Under the pieces are notes generated by a model, which searched no databases, was not told the DNA's origin, and saw nothing but the letters and a program-made list of their open reading frames with translations. DNA of 64,000 nucleotides from Natranaeroarchaeum aerophilus (lineage in GTDB: Archaea; Halobacteriota; Halobacteria; Halobacteriales; Natronoarchaeaceae), in NCBI RefSeq assembly GCF_023638055.1, contig NZ_JAKRVY010000005.1:124001-188000 (forward strand). Direction: 5' to 3'. This document shows, in pieces, positions 59,841-64,000 of the stretch. The first letter of the stretch is position 1, and every line of letters starts with the position of its first letter. Position numbers and translations under genes: made by a program.

Positions 59841-60236
59841 CTACACTTCTGCAGCCCAGAGCCGATAGTCCTCCCCGCGATCGTAGACCTGGCGGAAGAC
59901 GTCCTCGACGAACTGTGCGATCCGCTCGTCGTCGGTACGGGCAAGCACGCGCGCATTCGTTCCTTCAGCCTCCTCGGGGCGGACGAGCTCGTCGACGCTG
60001 AACGAACGGTACTCGTCAAGCAGGGACTTGAGCCGGTCGAGTTCGGCGTCAGTGCAATCGAGGTTCAGGGTGTCCTCGGAAAGCTGGATCCACGGTGGGA
60101 CGGCGTCCTCACCCGCACTCTCAGGGAGTTCCGCTTCGAGTGTGAGGAACGGACTCGTCCGCTCGCGGTGTGCGACAATAGCGTCCTCAACGAGTGCTCG
60201 GCGTTCTTCGGCGGTCTCGGCGTCGAATCGGGTCAT
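59841..60236 (-). CDS. Acidic haloarchaeal protein of unknown function
   Basis: This 131-residue protein is predicted to be largely helical and very acidic. It reads MTRFDAETAEERRALVEDAIVAHRERTSPFLTLEAELPESAG, then PPWIQLSEDTLNLDCTDAELDRLKSLLDEYRSFSVDELVRPEEAEGTNARVLARTDDERIAQFVEDVFRQVYDRGEDYRLWAAEV in outline. No catalytic motif is seen. The MTRFDAETAEE start was preferred over a nine-residue longer one. It diverges from adk across 77 bases. Confidence 0.75.
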   Translation of the reverse strand: MTRFDAETAEERRALVEDAIVAHRERTSPFLTLEAELPESAGEDAVPPWIQLSEDTLNLDCTDAELDRLKSLLDEYRSFSVDELVRPEEAEGTNARVLARTDDERIAQFVEDVFRQVYDRGEDYRLWAAEV

Positions 60237-60294
60237 GATCGTAGGTTTTCGCCCGGCGCTCAAAGTCGGACCGGTTTCTTCAAAGCTTTAACTC

Positions 60295-60310
60295 GGGAGG
60301 CTAACCTCCC
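60295..60310 (+). promoter_or_regulatory. Palindrome between TATA box and adk start
   Basis: GGGAGG-CTAA-CCTCCC is a perfect 6-base-pair inverted repeat ending 3 bases before the adk ATG. A TATA-like GCTTTAACT (60284-60292) lies just upstream, placing transcription start at about 60312-60316. The palindrome therefore lies between TATA and start site, fitting a repressor operator. If transcription began further upstream it would instead form a hairpin that hides the GGAGG. Confidence 0.45.
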
Positions 60311-60313
60311 AGT

Positions 60314-60949
60314 ATGGCCAGTCCAAACGTACTGCTACTCGGAGCCCCCGGAGCAGGTAAAGGTACACAGAGCACACGAATCCACGAGGAGTTCGATGTC
60401 GAGCACGTCACAACCGGTGATGCGTTGCGCGCGAACAAGGGGATGGACATCAGCCATCTCGATACGGAGTACGAGACGCCGGGCGAGTACATGGATCAGG
60501 GTGAACTCGTCCCCGACGAGGTCGTCAACGAGATCGTCAAGACAGCACTTCAGGAAGCGGACGGCTACGTCCTCGACGGCTATCCGCGCAATCTCGATCA
60601 GGCCGAGTACCTCGACGAGATTACCGATCTTGACGCCGTTTTGCTGCTCGATGTCGGCACTGAGGAGCTGCTCCGGCGGCTCACCGGTCGCCGTGTTGAC
60701 CCCGAAACTGGTGACGTCTACCATACCGAATTCGACATGCCCGACGACGAGGAGGTCCGCGAGCGACTCGTCCAGCGCGAGGACGACACCGAGGAGACCG
60801 CTCGCGAGCGCCTGAGCGTCTTCGAGGAGAACACCCAGCCGGTAGTCGATCACTTCGAGACGGAGGGGACGCTGGTCCGGATCGACGGCGAACAGTCTCC
60901 CGACGAGGTCTGGGCGGACGTCGAAGCGGCCATCAAGGACGCAGTATAG
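60314..60949 (+). CDS. adk: Adenylate kinase
   Basis: This 211-residue enzyme interconverts ATP, AMP and ADP. The P-loop is [11 protein letters not shown] (10-20), the AMP-binding helix region [15 protein letters not shown] follows, then [19 protein letters not shown], and the LID portion [25 protein letters not shown] without zinc cysteines. It begins a run adk, DUF106, cmk, cbf5 found together in many haloarchaea. The ATG follows the palindrome at 60295-60310. Confidence 0.97.
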   Translation: MASPNVLLLGAPGAGKGTQSTRIHEEFDVEHVTTGDALRANKGMDISHLDTEYETPGEYMDQGELVPDEVVNEIVKTALQEADGYVLDGYPRNLDQAEYLDEITDLDAVLLLDVGTEELLRRLTGRRVDPETGDVYHTEFDMPDDEEVRERLVQREDDTEETARERLSVFEENTQPVVDHFETEGTLVRIDGEQSPDEVWADVEAAIKDAV

Positions 60950-61035
60950 CCGGCTCTGTTTCGCGTCGAACGCAAGGCCCACTGCCCAACTGGATCACAA
61001 CTGTTGAATACCCCGCCCCGCCTAGTTGCGAGCAA

Positions 61036-61938
61036 ATGGTTCGGACAGCGGAGAAAGTAGAGTCTCTCGTCGAGGAAGACGAGAGTTTCGCGGACGCCAT
61101 CGCGGCGATCAAAGGCGTCGCCGACGAGAACGGCGGCCACGTCGAGTGGACCGACGTCGAGGACGATGTCACCAGCGGCCAGTGGGGTCGTCTCATCGAG
61201 AAGGGAGTTCTCCGGAGCAGTGACGATGGGTTCGAGTTCTCCGATCCCGACGGCGTCGAGGACGTCATCGACGAAGACGGCGATGTCTCGTTCCCCGACG
61301 CGGATACTCCGGAAATCGAAGAGGAGAGTTCCTGGACACAGTGGGACAAGATAGCCGGCCTCGCGACGATTGCGATGATGGTCGGCTACTACTTCGACCC
61401 AGTGCGAGACATTATCGGTGGAACGATCAACCTCTTTCTGGGTCCGATCGACGCCGTCTTGCCGTTCTATGCAGTGATCCTGATTGCTGCGATGCTGACC
61501 GGGATGTACTCGACGCTGCTGCAGGCCAACCTGATGGACATGGAGAAGATGTCCAAGTACCAGGAACAGATGAAGGCTCTGCAGGACCGTCGTGAGGAGG
61601 CCAAAGAGCGCGGCGACGACGAGGCGCTCGAACGCATTCAGGAAGAACAGATGGAGGCGATGGGCGACCAGATCGGGATGTTCAAAGAGCAGTTCCGCCC
61701 GATGGTCTGGATCATGGTGCTTACTATCCCGATCTTCCTGTGGATCTACTGGGCAGTCAACGCGGGACAGCTGACGGCCGCCGAACAGACCATGATCATG
61801 CCCTTCGCCGGCGAGGTGACCCTCGCCTCGGGCATCGTCGGTCCGATGCAGTCCTGGATCGTCTGGTACTTCCTGTGTTCGCTCGGATTTACCCAGCTGA
61901 TCCGGAAGGCGCTGAATATCAACACGACGCCGTCCTGA
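61036..61938 (+). CDS. DUF106 membrane insertase-like protein (EMC3/TMCO1 family)
   Basis: This 300-residue protein belongs to DUF106, archaeal members of the Oxa1 superfamily related to EMC3 and TMCO1. A soluble acidic N-terminal region (1-95) precedes a helix at about 107-122 (IAGLATIAMMVGYYFD). The core has a helix (VLPFYAVILIAAMLTGMYSTLL), a charged helical coiled coil (MEKMSKYQEQMKALQDRREEAKERGDDEALERIQEEQMEAMGDQ) and further membrane helices to about 290. It would insert membrane proteins. It lies in the conserved adk-cmk-cbf5 cluster. Confidence 0.9.
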   Translation: MVRTAEKVESLVEEDESFADAIAAIKGVADENGGHVEWTDVEDDVTSGQWGRLIEKGVLRSSDDGFEFSDPDGVEDVIDEDGDVSFPDADTPEIEEESSWTQWDKIAGLATIAMMVGYYFDPVRDIIGGTINLFLGPIDAVLPFYAVILIAAMLTGMYSTLLQANLMDMEKMSKYQEQMKALQDRREEAKERGDDEALERIQEEQMEAMGDQIGMFKEQFRPMVWIMVLTIPIFLWIYWAVNAGQLTAAEQTMIMPFAGEVTLASGIVGPMQSWIVWYFLCSLGFTQLIRKALNINTTPS

Positions 61939-62007
61939 CGACCCGACCGCCCGCCAGAACTGACCCAAGTTCAAAACCTCTTTTACCGGCAATCACCGAG
62001 ATGGGAT

Positions 62008-62583
62008 ATGTTACTAACAGTCTCCGGCCCGCCGGGGAGCGGGAAGAGCACTACTGCGGCGGCGCTGGCCGACGAGTTCGGCATCGAGCACGTGAGTGGC
62101 GGCGATATCTTCCGCTCGCTGGCCGATGAACGAGGCTACTCGCTCGCCGAATTCAACGAACTCGCCGAGGAAGACGATCAGATCGACCGCGATCTCGACC
62201 GACGACTCCAGACGATCGCTCGCGAACGCGACGATATTGTGCTCGAATCACGGCTGTCCGGCTGGCTCGCTGCCGACGAGGCTGACGTCCGAATCTGGCT
62301 CGACGCACCACTCCATGTTCGTGCTGTCCGGATCGCCGACCGGGAGGACAAATCGGTCGAGCAGGCCAAACGCGAGACGGAAGAACGGGAGGCCAGCGAG
62401 CGCGAACGGTATCTTGACTACTACGATATCGACATCGCCGATCTATCGATCTACGATCTGAGTATCAACACCGCTCGCTGGGACGAGGCGACGGTGTTCG
62501 ACCTCCTCGTCGAATCCGTCGAGGGGTATGACACCGCGAGCGACGAAGGCAAGCTACAAATTACCGCCGACTACGAGTTCTAA
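62008..62583 (+). CDS. cmk: Cytidylate kinase
   Basis: This 191-residue kinase phosphorylates CMP and dCMP. The P-loop is [14 protein letters not shown] (7-20), then [65 protein letters not shown], and [20 protein letters not shown]. This is the short archaeal-type cytidylate kinase signature. The stop codon is 3 bases from the cbf5 start. Confidence 0.95.
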   Translation: MLLTVSGPPGSGKSTTAAALADEFGIEHVSGGDIFRSLADERGYSLAEFNELAEEDDQIDRDLDRRLQTIARERDDIVLESRLSGWLAADEADVRIWLDAPLHVRAVRIADREDKSVEQAKRETEEREASERERYLDYYDIDIADLSIYDLSINTARWDEATVFDLLVESVEGYDTASDEGKLQITADYEF

Positions 62584-62586
62584 CCC

Positions 62587-63489
62587 ATGCGTGGTCCGCC
62601 AGCGGAACGATCGCCCGCCGAGTTACTTAGCTTCGGCGTCATTAATCTCGACAAGCCTCCCGGCCCCTCCGCACATCAGGTGACCGGCGACCTCCGGGAT
62701 GCGGTCGGTGAACACGTCCCGGAGGACGCGTACGCCGGTGAGTGGGGCGCGGCCCACTCGGGGACGCTTGACCCGAAAGTAACCGGCTGTCTGCCGGTGC
62801 TACTTGGGGACGCGACCCGGCTCGCACAGGTGTTTCTCGAAGGAAGCAAAGAGTATGTCGCGGTCCTGGAACTTCACGACGATCCGCCCAGCGATATCGA
62901 GGCTGTCGTCTCCGAGTTCGAGGGACGACTGTACCAGAAGCCGCCGAAAAAGAGCGCCGTCTCGCGTCGTCTGAGAGTTCGTGAGATCTACGATCTCGAT
63001 CTCCTGGAGGTACGAGAACGACAGGCACTCCTGCGGATCCGGTGTGAGAGCGGAACCTACATCCGCAAGCTCTGTCACGATATTGGGCTAGCTCTGGGAA
63101 CCGGCGGACATATGGGTCATCTTCGCCGGACAGCTACCGACCCGTTCGACGACACCGATCTACACACCATGCACGATCTCGTCGACGCGCTCGCGGCACT
63201 CGATGAGGGCGAGCAAGAGCAGCTGCGCGACGTCATCTCGCCAGCAGAACGTGCCCTCACTCACATCCCACGTGTAACGATTGCTCATTCTGCCGCTCAG
63301 GAAGTAGCAGAAGGCGCACCGGTGTACGCGCCTGGCGTGATCGATGTCGACGGTGTGGATGAGAAGACGGCGGAGCCACTGGTCGCGTGTTACACGCCGG
63401 ACGGTGCGGCGGTCTGTCTCGGACACCTGGTCGGCGATCCCGACGCCGAACGCGGGATCGTGGTCGAACTCGAACGCGTCCTCGTGTAG
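62587..63489 (+). CDS. cbf5: Pseudouridine synthase Cbf5 (H/ACA RNP catalytic subunit, TruB family)
   Basis: This 300-residue protein is the catalytic subunit of the H/ACA guide RNP, which converts uridine to pseudouridine in rRNA. The active site is Asp62 in HSGTLDPKVTGCLPVLLG. Family features are LDKPPGPSAHQVTGDLRDAV, KEYVAVLELH, YQKPPKKSAVSRRLRVREIYDLDLLE and RIRCESGTYIRKLCHDIGLALG. A C-terminal PUA domain covers about 225-300. Cbf5 can also act without guide on tRNA U55 in archaea. The ATG at 62587 is chosen. Confidence 0.96.
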   Translation: MRGPPAERSPAELLSFGVINLDKPPGPSAHQVTGDLRDAVGEHVPEDAYAGEWGAAHSGTLDPKVTGCLPVLLGDATRLAQVFLEGSKEYVAVLELHDDPPSDIEAVVSEFEGRLYQKPPKKSAVSRRLRVREIYDLDLLEVRERQALLRIRCESGTYIRKLCHDIGLALGTGGHMGHLRRTATDPFDDTDLHTMHDLVDALAALDEGEQEQLRDVISPAERALTHIPRVTIAHSAAQEVAEGAPVYAPGVIDVDGVDEKTAEPLVACYTPDGAAVCLGHLVGDPDAERGIVVELERVLV

Positions 63490-63526
63490 GCGACAGGTTT
63501 CAGTAGCTCGCGTCCCGAATTCCAGT

Positions 63527-64000
63527 ATGACCAATCGACCGACTGCGCTGTCGATGCGCTGGGAGGACGTACTCTTTGCTCACTGGCCGGTCGAGCCTGC
63601 TCTCGTCCAGCCGACGCTCCCGGACGGCCTCGAAGTCGATGAGTTCGAGGGGCAGGCGTATCTGAGCGTTGTCGCGTTCGTCATGAGCGATATCAGCCCG
63701 CGGGGCGTCCCGGTCGGGCTCTCCTTCCCCGAGCTGAACCTGCGTACCTACGTTACCCACGGGGAGGGACCACCGGGCATCTACTTCTACAATCTCGATG
63801 CCGACGACCGGATCGGCGTCCCAGTTGCCCGCACACTGTTCGGGCTCCCGTACTACAGAGCCAAGATGGACATCGCCCGGTTTCACGAGGGGATCCGATT
63901 CCGAAGCCGCCGAACTCACGACGGCGTTCCACCCGCATCCTTCGACGCCACGTATCGACCGACCGGAGAACCATATCAGCCGGGGGCGGGAACGCTGGAG
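63527..64000 (+). CDS. DUF2071-family protein (partial, runs off the window)
   Basis: The first 158 residues are visible and the frame is open at base 64000. The start MTNRPTALSMRWEDVLFAHWPVEPALVQPTLPDGLEVDEFEGQAYLSVVAFVM is the DUF2071 (YqjF-like) signature, followed by LNLRTYVTHGEGPPGIYFYNLDAD and LFGLPYYRAKMDIARFHEGIRFRSRR. The family has no settled function, though it resembles an acetoacetate-decarboxylase fold. It starts 37 bases after cbf5 and may be co-transcribed. Confidence 0.85.
   Translation, partial: MTNRPTALSMRWEDVLFAHWPVEPALVQPTLPDGLEVDEFEGQAYLSVVAFVMSDISPRGVPVGLSFPELNLRTYVTHGEGPPGIYFYNLDADDRIGVPVARTLFGLPYYRAKMDIARFHEGIRFRSRRTHDGVPPASFDATYRPTGEPYQPGAGTLE

Noticed and set aside
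1-64000. CRISPR array
   Set aside because: No set of regularly spaced direct repeats was seen anywhere in the window.

Overview
This window is chromosomal DNA from a halophilic archaeon (class Halobacteria). The sequence is GC-rich and the predicted proteins are very acidic. Many families are typical of haloarchaea: the c-di-AMP synthase DacZ, a HalOD1 protein, a Bat-like PAS/HTH_10 regulator, ribosomal proteins L10e, L7Ae, S28e and L24e, deoxyhypusine synthase, SBDS, TmcA, Cbf5, a PGF-CTERM tail and IS1341-type TnpB. Several genes have a TATA box only about 25-30 nt before the start codon, the leaderless arrangement common in this group. No genus is claimed.

Layout. 0-4 kb: an MscS-type channel (cut by the window edge) with dacZ, then dys and sbds. 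An HTH/PIN toxin-antitoxin-like pair sits between sbds and a FUN14 gene. 4-8 kb: a two-domain KaiC-like ATPase overlaps a PAS histidine kinase. 8-12 kb: an aldo-keto reductase, an IS remnant, a PfkB sugar kinase, a membrane protein, a uridine phosphorylase-type enzyme and rpl10e. 12-14.6 kb: a large protein combining an actin/Hsp70-like domain, a long coiled coil and a C-terminal membrane anchor. 14.7-16.7 kb: tRNA-Pro(GGG), then a decayed patch with a frameshifted PIN toxin, the orphan tail of a surface protein and unexplained sequence.

16.7-25.3 kb is a nitrogen island: HalOD1 protein, PAS/HTH_10 regulator, acetamidase/formamidase, ferredoxin-nitrite reductase, assimilatory nitrate reductase and a nitrate transporter. 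nirA and nasA diverge from an AT-rich control region. 25-31 kb holds RNA and translation genes: rtcA, tmcA and the L7Ae-S28e-L24e-Ndk operon. An IS1341-type tnpB element has landed exactly at the end of ndk. 32.8-41.7 kb carries small membrane and zinc proteins, a cold-shock protein, an acyl-CoA mutase large subunit, an acyl-CoA synthetase and a truncated synthetase-like paralogue. 41.7-53.4 kb has dnaJ, an NRDE/TANGO2 protein and the menaquinone genes menE-C-A-B and menD-F. The two men blocks are separated by three unrelated genes.

53.5-64 kb: a polysaccharide flippase; a nuclease-helicase pair resembling bacterial MrfB/MrfA (YprB/YprA) in which the nuclease ends in a likely PCNA-binding motif; then adk, a DUF106/EMC3-like insertase, cmk and cbf5. 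A DUF2071 gene runs off the end. The most promising points for follow-up are the MrfAB-like repair pair, the membrane-anchored actin-like coiled-coil protein, the KaiC/kinase couple, the TnpB without its usual RuvC glutamate, and the L24e with a broken zinc site and an acidic tail.
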